DNA of 5,539 nucleotides. Origin: an uncultured Rhodospirillaceae bacterium. Its GTDB lineage: Bacteria > Pseudomonadota > Alphaproteobacteria > MPNO01. Position 1 is the first letter of the stretch. Every line of letters begins with the position of its first letter. A model generated the notes under the pieces. The model saw nothing but the letters and a program-made list of their open reading frames with translations, made no database searches and had not been told where the DNA came from. Of the stretch, positions 1 through 5,497 are shown one piece after another. The stretch covers positions 1 through 5,539 of the forward strand of contig CALGIA010000509.1 in the NCBI GenBank assembly GCA_937916005.1. The letters run 5' to 3'. The position numbers were made by a program, and so were the translations under genes.

Positions 1-26
1 CGTCGCCGGCAATGACCGGATCGAAC

Positions 27-63
27 TATCGGGACAATAATTAATCTGAATTGGAATTGAACC
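27..63 (+). promoter_or_regulatory. AT-rich leader of rpsD, possible promoter and weak RBS
   Basis: The bases just ahead of rpsD are clearly richer in A and T than the rest of the window. They include ACAATAATTAAT (34-45), which could hold a -10 element, but I see no convincing -35 box at the right distance. A short GGA at 53-55 lies 8 bases before the GTG start and is the only Shine-Dalgarno-like match. That makes this a weak ribosome binding site for a highly expressed ribosomal protein. Promoter assignment is inference from base composition and position. Confidence 0.25.
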
Positions 64-681
64 GTGACGAAAAGAATACAGGCTAAATACAAGATCAATC
101 GGCGCCTCGGGGTGAACCTCTGGGGCCGCCCCAAAAGCCCCTTCAACAAGCGCGATTATGCGCCGGGCGAACATGGCCAGAACCGTCGGCGCAAAGTGTC
201 CGATTACGGCACTCAGCTGAACGCCAAGCAAATGCTCAAGGGCTATTACGGCAACATCACCGAAAAGCAGTTCCGCAGCCTTTTTGCGGAAGCGGTCCGG
301 CGGCGTGGCGATACCATCGAAAATTTCATCGGTATCCTGGAACAGCGCCTGGACGCGGTGATTTATCGTCTGAAATTCGTGCCCACCGTGTTTTCGGCGC
401 GGCAATTCATCAGCCACGGACATATCCTGGTCAACGGCAAGCGGGTCACAATCCCGTCCTACCGGGTGCGTGAAGGCGATGTGGTTGAAGTGCGCGGTAA
501 ATCGCGCGAAATTCCCATGGTTCTGGAAGCCATCGAGTCGCCGGAACGGGATGTTCCCGAATATATGGCGGTCGATTACGGCAAGATGACGGGGTCGCTG
601 GTGCGCGTCCCGGCATTCGCCGAGGTCCCCTATCCGGTGGTGATGCAACCCAATCTGGTGGTCGAATTCTATTCGCGCTAA
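64..681 (+). CDS. rpsD: 30S ribosomal protein S4
   Basis: This encodes S4, a primary binder of 16S rRNA that nucleates assembly of the 30S subunit and helps control decoding accuracy. The 205-residue product has the usual bacterial length. The N-terminal region carries the family hallmarks LWGRPKSP (19-26), APGEHGQ (33-39), SDYGTQL (46-52) and KGYYGN (59-64). The S4 RNA-binding fold follows at about 92-155 (LEQRLDAVIYRL, then ISHGHILVNGKRV). The protein ends in the typical NLVVEFYSR. There is no cysteine, so this is the zinc-free (C-minus) form. The start is GTG at 64, which puts MTKR at the family's normal N-terminus; no ATG is available there. It stands apart from the alpha ribosomal operon, as is usual in alphaproteobacteria, and is followed by its own terminator, so it is probably transcribed alone. 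Where S4 represses its own mRNA in other bacteria it does so through a leader structure; none is evident in the 63 bases visible here. Confidence 0.98.
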   Translation: MTKRIQAKYKINRRLGVNLWGRPKSPFNKRDYAPGEHGQNRRRKVSDYGTQLNAKQMLKGYYGNITEKQFRSLFAEAVRRRGDTIENFIGILEQRLDAVIYRLKFVPTVFSARQFISHGHILVNGKRVTIPSYRVREGDVVEVRGKSREIPMVLEAIESPERDVPEYMAVDYGKMTGSLVRVPAFAEVPYPVVMQPNLVVEFYSR

Positions 682-704
682 CGCCTGATCGAATTCGTGA
701 TAAC

Positions 705-732
705 AAAGGTCCGCAGGTTTCCGCGGGCCTTT
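705..732 (+). terminator. Intrinsic terminator of rpsD
   Basis: A 10-bp stem forms between 705-714 (AAAGGTCCGC) and 723-732 (GCGGGCCTTT), with one G-U wobble and an 8-base loop. It begins 23 bases after the rpsD stop. The only T run is the TTT closing the stem, followed by GGTTG, so the U tract is poor. It probably separates rpsD from the dioxygenase gene, possibly with some read-through. Confidence 0.75.
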
Positions 733-780
733 GGTTGCGCATGGACAGGTCATTGGATCATCCGTAAGATTTTGCTGAAC

Positions 781-786
781 GGGAGG
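781..786 (+). promoter_or_regulatory. Strong Shine-Dalgarno site that decides the dioxygenase start
   Basis: GGGAGG lies one base before an ATG at 788 and four bases before a second, in-frame ATG at 791. One base is too close for normal initiation, so the second ATG is the better start. This is one of the strongest ribosome binding sites in the window and suggests the gene is translated independently of rpsD. Confidence 0.7.
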
Positions 787-790
787 TATG

Positions 791-1627
791 ATGAACCGAA
801 CGCCAGGCAACACGATCACCGAAGACGATGTCCGCGCCTATAACCGGGACGGGGTGGTCTGTCTGCGGCAGATGTTCGACCGGGAATGGGTCGACCGCAT
901 GACTGATGCTTCATTGCGCTATATGGAAAGCGGGGTTGGCGACCATCGGGTGCGGGAAGCCAAGGTGCCCGGCGAAGATGCCCGGTTTTATATCAACTCT
1001 TTCATGAGCGTTTATGATCAGGAATTTCTGAAATTCCGTAACGAGTCACCGGCGGCGGAAATCGGCGCGACCCTGATGGGCGTCGACCGGGTGCGGTTCT
1101 GGTATGATCAGATGTTCGTTAAGGATCCCGGGACCAGCGCGCCGACCCAATGGCATCACGATCTCCCTTTCTGGCCGTTCCTGGGTGAGCATCTGGTATC
1201 CATATGGGTGGCGCTGACACCCGCCACCAAAGACACCAGCGGTCTGGAATACATCGCCGGTTCCCATAAATGGGGCAAGTTCTACTGCCCGGTGACGCCT
1301 GACGAGGATGCGGCCTTCACCGATCCGGATCTGGAGGCCTGTCCGAATTTCTCGGAACGCCACGATGACCCGTCCCTCCGGTTCCTGTCCTGGGATGTGG
1401 AACCGGGCGATTGCATCTGTCATCACCCGCTGGCGGTGCATGGCGCCGGCGGAAACAAGGCAACCGACCGGAACCGCATGGCCATATCTATCCGCTATCT
1501 CGGCGACGATGTGCAGTGGGATCCGCGCGCCCATGTGATGACGCTTCCCGCCTGGCCCGATTTGCCCAAGGGCGCTTATCCCGACGACGATTCGTTTTTT
1601 CCGGTCGTCTGGGAACGCGGCAAGTAG
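791..1627 (+). CDS. Phytanoyl-CoA dioxygenase (PhyH) family Fe(II)/2-oxoglutarate oxygenase, substrate unknown
   Basis: The product, 278 residues from the ATG at 791 (279 from 788), looks like a soluble cytoplasmic non-haem iron oxygenase of the PhyH family. Such enzymes use O2 and 2-oxoglutarate to hydroxylate a small substrate, releasing CO2 and succinate. The N-terminus has the family-typical ITEDDVRAYNRDGVVCLRQ (residues 9-27). The metal site reads TQWHHD, giving the HxD pair His122 and Asp124; the distal ligand is His217 in AVHGAGGN. Arg229 (or Arg227) before MAISIRY is the likely 2-oxoglutarate carboxylate anchor. All expected ligands are present, so the enzyme should be active. There is no signal peptide or membrane segment. 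The gene sits alone between two hairpins, and neither neighbour suggests a substrate. PhyH relatives act on phytanoyl-CoA, ectoine, phosphonates and various secondary metabolites; I see nothing that picks one. Family assignment is firm, substrate is unassigned. Confidence 0.9.
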   Translation: MNRTPGNTITEDDVRAYNRDGVVCLRQMFDREWVDRMTDASLRYMESGVGDHRVREAKVPGEDARFYINSFMSVYDQEFLKFRNESPAAEIGATLMGVDRVRFWYDQMFVKDPGTSAPTQWHHDLPFWPFLGEHLVSIWVALTPATKDTSGLEYIAGSHKWGKFYCPVTPDEDAAFTDPDLEACPNFSERHDDPSLRFLSWDVEPGDCICHHPLAVHGAGGNKATDRNRMAISIRYLGDDVQWDPRAHVMTLPAWPDLPKGAYPDDDSFFPVVWERGK

Positions 1628-1655
1628 GTTCCGATCGAATGCCGGAGATAGAGAA

Positions 1656-1679
1656 AGGGCGGATCAAATGATCCGCCCT
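1656..1679 (-). terminator. Terminator hairpin between convergent genes
   Basis: A perfect 10-bp inverted repeat (AGGGCGGATC, loop AAAT, GATCCGCCCT) lies 28 bases after the dioxygenase stop and 24 bases beyond the grxD stop. Read on the minus strand the hairpin runs into TTTCTCTATC, a weak U-rich tract; read on the plus strand it runs into GATCTCATTCC. It therefore looks better as the end of the purS-to-grxD transcript, but it probably serves both directions. Outer complementarity (GAGA 1651-1654 with TCTC 1682-1685) may lengthen the stem. Confidence 0.8.
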
Positions 1680-1703
1680 GATCTCATTCCGGTGTGACCC
1701 GCC

Positions 1704-2051
1704 CTATTCGGGATTGGCCATCTGGCGTTCAATCCCGTTGGTGTTGAGGTATTCTGCCAATTCGCCGTTTTCATACATTTCCCGCACGATATCGCAGCCG
1801 CCGACAAACTCCCCCTTGACGTAAAGCTGGGGAACGGTTGGCCAGTCGGAGAATTCCTTGATGCCTTCGCGCAATTCCGGGTCTGCCAGCACGTCGATGC
1901 CCTTGAAGCGTACGCCAAGATTGCCCAGCGCCTGCACGACGGCGGCTGAAAATCCGCATTGGGGAAAGACCGGCGTGCCCTTCATGAACAGGACGACCTC
2001 GTTATCGGCCACGTCTTCCTTAATGCGTTTGAAAATCGGTGAGTCACTCAT
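1704..2051 (-). CDS. grxD: Monothiol glutaredoxin, CGFS type (Grx4/GrxD family)
   Basis: This encodes a cytoplasmic monothiol glutaredoxin that binds a glutathione-ligated [2Fe-2S] cluster, either as a homodimer or as a heterodimer with a BolA protein. Its role is in iron-sulfur cluster transfer and iron sensing rather than classical disulfide reduction. The 115-residue product is a single-domain protein. It shows MKGTP (23-27, glutathione contact lysine), the diagnostic CGFS active site (32-35), WPTVPQLYV (70-78, with the conserved TVP) and GGCD (84-87). All cluster- and glutathione-binding motifs are intact. Two adjacent ATG codons occur, at 2054 and 2051. The AAGGA site at 2063-2059 is 7 bases from the second and 4 from the first, and family proteins begin MSD, so 2051 is preferred. 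The gene is last in the minus-strand cluster, 35 bases after the BolA-like gene that encodes its probable partner. Confidence 0.96.
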   Translation of the reverse strand: MSDSPIFKRIKEDVADNEVVLFMKGTPVFPQCGFSAAVVQALGNLGVRFKGIDVLADPELREGIKEFSDWPTVPQLYVKGEFVGGCDIVREMYENGELAEYLNTNGIERQMANPE

Positions 2052-2058
2052 CATCTAT

Positions 2059-2063
2059 TCCTT
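2059..2063 (-). promoter_or_regulatory. RBS of grxD, decides between tandem ATG codons
   Basis: On the minus strand AAGGA (2063-2059) precedes ATGATG. It lies 4 bases before the first ATG and 7 bases before the second. The second gives normal spacing and the usual family N-terminus. Confidence 0.55.
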
Positions 2064-2086
2064 GTTCCGGGTTCCGGTGTCCGTTT

Positions 2087-2326
2087 TCAGGCGTTTTCGG
2101 GGACCGAGGTCTGTAAAGCCAGCGCGTGAAGCTCTCCGCCCATGCGTCCCTGTAATGCCTGGTAAACCATTTGATGCTGCTGCACCCGTGTCTTGCCCTT
2201 GAAGGCGGTCGATACAACCATTGCCGCGTAATGATCGCCATCGCCGGCAAGATCCTGGATCGTCACGACGGCGTCCGGGATGTTCTGCTTGATCAGGCTC
2301 TCGATTTCGCCTTGATCCATGGCCAT
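2087..2326 (-). CDS. bolA: BolA family protein (BolA2/IbaG-like), iron-sulfur partner of CGFS glutaredoxin
   Basis: This encodes a 79-residue BolA-fold protein. Family members pair with CGFS glutaredoxins to hold a [2Fe-2S] cluster and take part in cluster maturation or iron signalling; some also act in transcription. The sequence is close to the IbaG/BolA2 branch: GDGDHY at 28-33 resembles GDGSHF of E. coli IbaG. It is followed by the core FKGKTRVQQHQMVYQAL (42-58) and GELHALALQT (64-73). His67 matches the invariant C-terminal cluster-ligand histidine, and His32 lies in the variable ligand loop. The protein stops soon after the last strand and lacks the longer tail of E. coli IbaG. The ATG at 2326 is chosen because AAGGA (2339-2335) lies 8 bases upstream; an ATG two codons later is the alternative. 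It lies 47 bases after purL and 35 before grxD, consistent with co-transcription. Family is certain; exact role (cluster carrier or regulator) is not. Confidence 0.94.
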   Translation of the reverse strand: MAMDQGEIESLIKQNIPDAVVTIQDLAGDGDHYAAMVVSTAFKGKTRVQQHQMVYQALQGRMGGELHALALQTSVPENA

Positions 2327-2334
2327 TGGCGGTT

Positions 2335-2339
2335 TCCTT
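2335..2339 (-). promoter_or_regulatory. RBS of the bolA-like gene
   Basis: AAGGA on the minus strand lies 8 bases before the ATG at 2326, in the 47-base gap after purL. It supports that start over the ATG at 2320 and implies fresh initiation rather than coupling to purL. Confidence 0.6.
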
Positions 2340-2373
2340 GCTTCGTGTACTTACAATGTGGTGCGGGATCCGG

Positions 2374-4557
2374 TCATTTTCCAGCCATGAAATCCGGTAA
2401 CCAGCTTTCATGCGCCCCGCGAAGTTCCATAACGGATATAGAGTTGCCGCCGTTTACAGTCAATATTTTCCCGCCGGATTTGCCGATCACCATCGTGTTG
2501 ACGCCCGCATTTCGGGCCGCCGCCACCAGGGCGTCCGGGTCGGTGACGGTGACCACATAACGGCCCTGATCCTCGCCAAACAGCCATTCAACCGTGTTCG
2601 GGGTCGATAATTCTGCTCCCATATCGCCGGCCAGCGCCATCTCGGCCACGGCCACCAGAAGCCCGCCGTCCGACACATCGTGGCAGGCGGTTACGGCCCC
2701 CTGGGTGATTTGCCCCCGGACGAAATCGCCATTCCGCCGTTCCGCGCCCAGATCGACATTTGGCGGCGCGCCATCGGTTTTTCCACCGATCTCGCGCCGC
2801 AGCAGGGACGCGCCCGTATGACCGGCCGTTTCGCCGATCAGGATGATCGTGTCGCCATCATTCTTGAATCCGATGGTCATGGATTTGGCGGCGTCCGTGA
2901 TGATTCCGACGCCGCCGATGGCCGGCGTCGGCAGAATTCCGCTGCCGTTGGTTTCGTTGTAAAGCGACACATTGCCGGACACGACGGGGAAATCAAGGGC
3001 GAGACAGGCTTCGGCCATGCCTTCGATGCAGCCGACGAACTGCCCCATGATGAGGGGCCGTTCCGGATTGCCGAAATTCATGTTGTCGGTGATCGCCAGA
3101 GGCGTGGCCCCCACCGCGGTCAGGTTGCGCCATGCCTCGGCCACGGCCTGGCGGCCGCCCTGAACCGGGTCGGCCACGCAGTAGCGCGGCGTGCAGTCGG
3201 TGGTGATGGCCAATCCCTTGGCCGACCCATGAACCCGGACCACGGCGGCGTCGCCACCGGGGCGCTGCACCGTGTCGCCCATGACCATGTGGTCATATTG
3301 TTCCCAGATCCAGCGGCGGGACGCGAGGTCCGGCGATGCCATCAGCTTTTTGAGGATTTCCACAAGCGTCATGTCGAATTCGATTGGCGACGGCTCACCG
3401 GCCGGCGGGGTCGGAATCCACGGCCGGTCATATTCCGGGGCGTTTTCGACCAGCGGCGGCACGGGAATATCGGCGACCACCGAACCCCCTTCGGTCAAGA
3501 CCAGCCGGTTGGTGTCGGTCACCCGGCCGATGACGGCGAAATCCAGCTCCCATTTCTCGAAGATCGCGCGGGCCGCATCCTCGCTGTCGGGGCGGATCAC
3601 CATCAGCATCCGTTCCTGGCTTTCCGACAGCATGATTTCATAGGCGGTCATGGCGTCTTCGCGCACCGGTATCGCGTCGATATCAAGCTCGATCCCCACG
3701 CCGCCCTTGGACGACATTTCGACCGACGACGATGTCAGCCCGGCCGCGCCCATGTCCTGGATCGCAACGATCATATCGGTCGCCATCAATTCCAGGCAGG
3801 CTTCCAGGAGCAGTTTTTCCGTAAACGGGTCGCCGACCTGAACGGTGGGGCGCTTGTCCTGGCTGTCATTGTCGAATTCCGCTGACGCCATGGTCGCGCC
3901 GTGAATGCCGTCGCGTCCTGTTTTCGAGCCCACATAGACCACTGCATTGCCGATTCCGGCGGCGGCGGAATAGAAAATCTTGTCCTGGTCGGCGATTCCC
4001 ACCGTCATGGCGTTGACCAGGATATTGCCGTTATAGGAAGGATCGAAATTTGTTTCGCCGCCGACCGTGGGCACGCCGATGCAGTTGCCGTACCCGCCGA
4101 TGCCCGCGACCACGCCGGACACCAGATGGCGCGTGTGCGGGTCGTCGGGATGGCCGAAGCGCAGGGCGTTCATGTTGGCGATGGGCCGCGCGCCCATGGT
4201 GAACACGTCGCGTAGAATGCCGCCCACACCGGTGGCCGCGCCCTGATAGGGCTCGATGAAGGACGGGTGGTTGTGGCTTTCCATCTTGAAGATCGCGGCC
4301 TGGCCATCGCCGATATCGATCACGCCGGCATTTTCTCCCGGCCCGCAGATTACCCAATCCGCGGTCGTCGGCAGGGTCTTGAGCCAGCGCTTGGACGATT
4401 TATAGGAACAATGTTCCGACCACATGACTGAAAATATGCCGAGTTCCGTCATGTTGGGCTCACGCCCCATGATCGACAGCACCAGATCGTATTCTTTTGG
4501 CGTCAGCCCGTGTTCGGCGACAATTTCCGGGGTGATTTCAGGCGTGATTTTGCTCAT
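2374..4557 (-). CDS. purL: Phosphoribosylformylglycinamidine synthase, large subunit PurL (small type)
   Basis: PurL performs the ATP-dependent amidation of FGAR to FGAM, the fourth step of de novo purine synthesis, using ammonia delivered by PurQ with PurS as bridge. At 727 residues it is the short, multi-subunit form, not the roughly 1300-residue fused enzyme of gammaproteobacteria. The two-fold AIRS-synthase-like repeat is visible. The N-half has WSEHCSYK (46-53, catalytic His49), KMESHNHPS (91-99), GATGVGG within 107-113, GVPTVGGE (161-168), QDMGAAGLTSS (267-277) and SESQERM (311-317). The C-half has DCTPRYC (454-460), DNMNFGNP (491-498), GNVSLYNE (528-535) and CHDVSDGG (625-632). The start at 4557 overlaps the purQ stop as ATGA, with AAGGCGGGGG just upstream inside purQ, which implies translational coupling. 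The frame stays open 67 codons further upstream, but that stretch is purQ read out of frame and is arginine-rich. No defect is seen. Confidence 0.98.
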   Translation of the reverse strand: MSKITPEITPEIVAEHGLTPKEYDLVLSIMGREPNMTELGIFSVMWSEHCSYKSSKRWLKTLPTTADWVICGPGENAGVIDIGDGQAAIFKMESHNHPSFIEPYQGAATGVGGILRDVFTMGARPIANMNALRFGHPDDPHTRHLVSGVVAGIGGYGNCIGVPTVGGETNFDPSYNGNILVNAMTVGIADQDKIFYSAAAGIGNAVVYVGSKTGRDGIHGATMASAEFDNDSQDKRPTVQVGDPFTEKLLLEACLELMATDMIVAIQDMGAAGLTSSSVEMSSKGGVGIELDIDAIPVREDAMTAYEIMLSESQERMLMVIRPDSEDAARAIFEKWELDFAVIGRVTDTNRLVLTEGGSVVADIPVPPLVENAPEYDRPWIPTPPAGEPSPIEFDMTLVEILKKLMASPDLASRRWIWEQYDHMVMGDTVQRPGGDAAVVRVHGSAKGLAITTDCTPRYCVADPVQGGRQAVAEAWRNLTAVGATPLAITDNMNFGNPERPLIMGQFVGCIEGMAEACLALDFPVVSGNVSLYNETNGSGILPTPAIGGVGIITDAAKSMTIGFKNDGDTIILIGETAGHTGASLLRREIGGKTDGAPPNVDLGAERRNGDFVRGQITQGAVTACHDVSDGGLLVAVAEMALAGDMGAELSTPNTVEWLFGEDQGRYVVTVTDPDALVAAARNAGVNTMVIGKSGGKILTVNGGNSISVMELRGAHESWLPDFMAGK

Positions 4558-5258
4558 GACGCCCCCGCCTTGGCCAAAGCCTCGGCCAGCCCGTCGAACA
4601 TGGCGCGGCCATCCGTGCCGCCCAGGGCCGCTTCGGCCAGCCGTTCCGGATGGGGCATCATGCCCAGCACATTGCCCGCCGCGTTGAGCACGCCGGCGAT
4701 GTTGGCGAGCGATCCGTTCGGGTTGGCGGCGTCGCTGATCGCGCCCGATGGGTCGCAATAGCGGAAAGCGACGCGGCCGTCGCCCTCAAGGCGCGCCAGG
4801 GTTTCCGGGTCGGTGAAATAATTGCCTTCATTATGGGCGATGGGGATCCGGATAACCTGATGTTTATTGTAGCCGCGCGTAAAGATGGTCGCGTTGTCTT
4901 CCACCCGAAGATGAATATCGCGGCAGACGAACCGCAGCCCCGCATTGCGCATGAGGACGCCCGGCAGCAAACCCGTCTCGGTGAGGATCTGGAAGCCGTT
5001 GCAGATGCCCAGCACCGGGACGCCGTCATTCGCCCGGCGCACCACTTCGCGCATCACCGGCGAATGGGCGGCCATGGCGCCCGACCGCAGATAATCGCCA
5101 TAGGAAAACCCGCCCGGCACCACGATCAGGTCTACATCGGGCAGCGTCGCCTCGCCATGCCAGACCATTTCCGGCGCGGACCCCAGGCTGGCGGCCAGCG
5201 CAACCTGGATATCGCGGTCGCAGTTGGAGCCGGGGAAAACGATTACCGCAGCGCTCAT
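4554..5258 (-). CDS. purQ: Phosphoribosylformylglycinamidine synthase, glutaminase subunit PurQ
   Basis: PurQ is a class I (triad) glutamine amidotransferase that hydrolyses glutamine and passes ammonia to PurL for FGAM synthesis in the cytoplasm. The 234-residue product has the usual length. It opens with MSAAVIVFPGSNCDRD, typical of PurQ. It has VPGGFSYGDYLRSGA (47-61) for the oxyanion-strand region, GICNGFQIL (84-92) with nucleophile Cys86, HNEGNYF (142-148) and MMPHPE (200-205) with triad residues His203 and Glu205. The complete triad indicates an active glutaminase. The ATG at 5258 overlaps the purS stop as ATGA; an in-frame ATG at 5315 would only add 19 unrelated residues read from inside purS. 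No good Shine-Dalgarno lies close before 5258, so translation is probably coupled to purS. Confidence 0.98.
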   Translation of the reverse strand: MSAAVIVFPGSNCDRDIQVALAASLGSAPEMVWHGEATLPDVDLIVVPGGFSYGDYLRSGAMAAHSPVMREVVRRANDGVPVLGICNGFQILTETGLLPGVLMRNAGLRFVCRDIHLRVEDNATIFTRGYNKHQVIRIPIAHNEGNYFTDPETLARLEGDGRVAFRYCDPSGAISDAANPNGSLANIAGVLNAAGNVLGMMPHPERLAEAALGGTDGRAMFDGLAEALAKAGAS

Positions 5259-5497
5259 TCGTCGATATCTATCCGGTAGTCCTCGATCACCGTATTGGCG
5301 AGCAGGCGTTGGCACATGGCGTCGGCGGCATCGCGCGCCTTGCCGGGATCGGTCTCGGCCAAATCCATTTCGATGAATTTGCCCTGCCGGACGCTGTCGA
5401 CCCCGGCAAAGCCGAGCCCGCCCAATGCATGTTCGATGGCCTTGCCCTGGGGGTCGAGGACACCGTTCTTGAGTGTGATGTGGATGCGCGCTTTCAA
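5255..5497 (-). CDS. purS: Phosphoribosylformylglycinamidine synthase subunit PurS
   Basis: PurS is the small bridging subunit of the three-part FGAM synthase. It forms a dimer that holds PurQ and PurL together and is needed for ammonia transfer. The 80-residue product matches the family length and signature: MKARIHITLKNGVLDPQGKA at 1-20, GLGFAGVDSVRQGKFIEMDL about 27-46, and CQRLLANTVIEDYRI about 62-76. The start codon is TTG (5497-5495): no ATG or GTG lies in frame between it and the window edge, and this position gives the family's normal MKA N-terminus. AAAGAGG (5516-5510) is the likely ribosome binding site but sits 12 bases away, further than usual. It is the first complete gene of the minus-strand cluster; its promoter is either beyond the window or shared with an upstream gene. 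Confidence 0.96.
   Translation of the reverse strand: MKARIHITLKNGVLDPQGKAIEHALGGLGFAGVDSVRQGKFIEMDLAETDPGKARDAADAMCQRLLANTVIEDYRIDIDE

Noticed and set aside
6..19. CCGG-CAATGA-CCGG hairpin at the left edge as a terminator of an upstream gene
   Set aside because: A four-base stem with no T run is too weak, and no upstream gene can be seen.
755..763. GGATCATCC palindrome upstream of the dioxygenase as an operator
   Set aside because: Four-base arms around a single central base are expected by chance. No promoter elements or second copy were found nearby.
1046..1534. A 162-codon open frame on the minus strand opposite the dioxygenase
   Set aside because: It is antisense to a gene with all active-site residues in place, and its translation has no recognisable domain.
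791..1627. Calling the dioxygenase ectoine hydroxylase (EctD) or phytanoyl-CoA hydroxylase
   Set aside because: Only the shared Fe/2-oxoglutarate fold signature is visible. The EctD metal-site sequence context is absent, and no ectoine or phytanic acid genes are nearby.
2346..2355. TGTACTTACA inverted repeat between purL and bolA as an operator or iron-regulator site
   Set aside because: The arms are only four bases and match no regulator box I can defend. No promoter is evident around it.
2680..3885. A 401-codon open frame on the plus strand opposite purL
   Set aside because: It lies wholly inside purL, whose family motifs are intact. Its translation is low-complexity and rich in His, Arg, Gly and Asp, as expected from the complement of a GC-rich gene. 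It has no recognisable domain.
4558..4758. An N-terminal extension of purL by 67 codons
   Set aside because: The extra residues come from reading purQ out of frame and are arginine-rich. PurL proteins of this type begin near the MSK at 4557, and the ATGA overlap supports that start.
4650..5279. A 209-codon open frame on the plus strand opposite purQ
   Set aside because: It is a shadow of purQ, whose catalytic triad and length are complete. The translation shows no family motif and no convincing RBS was seen.
5259..5315. An N-terminal extension of purQ by 19 codons
   Set aside because: It is read from inside purS, and PurQ proteins normally begin a few residues before the VFPGSNCDRD motif, which matches 5258.
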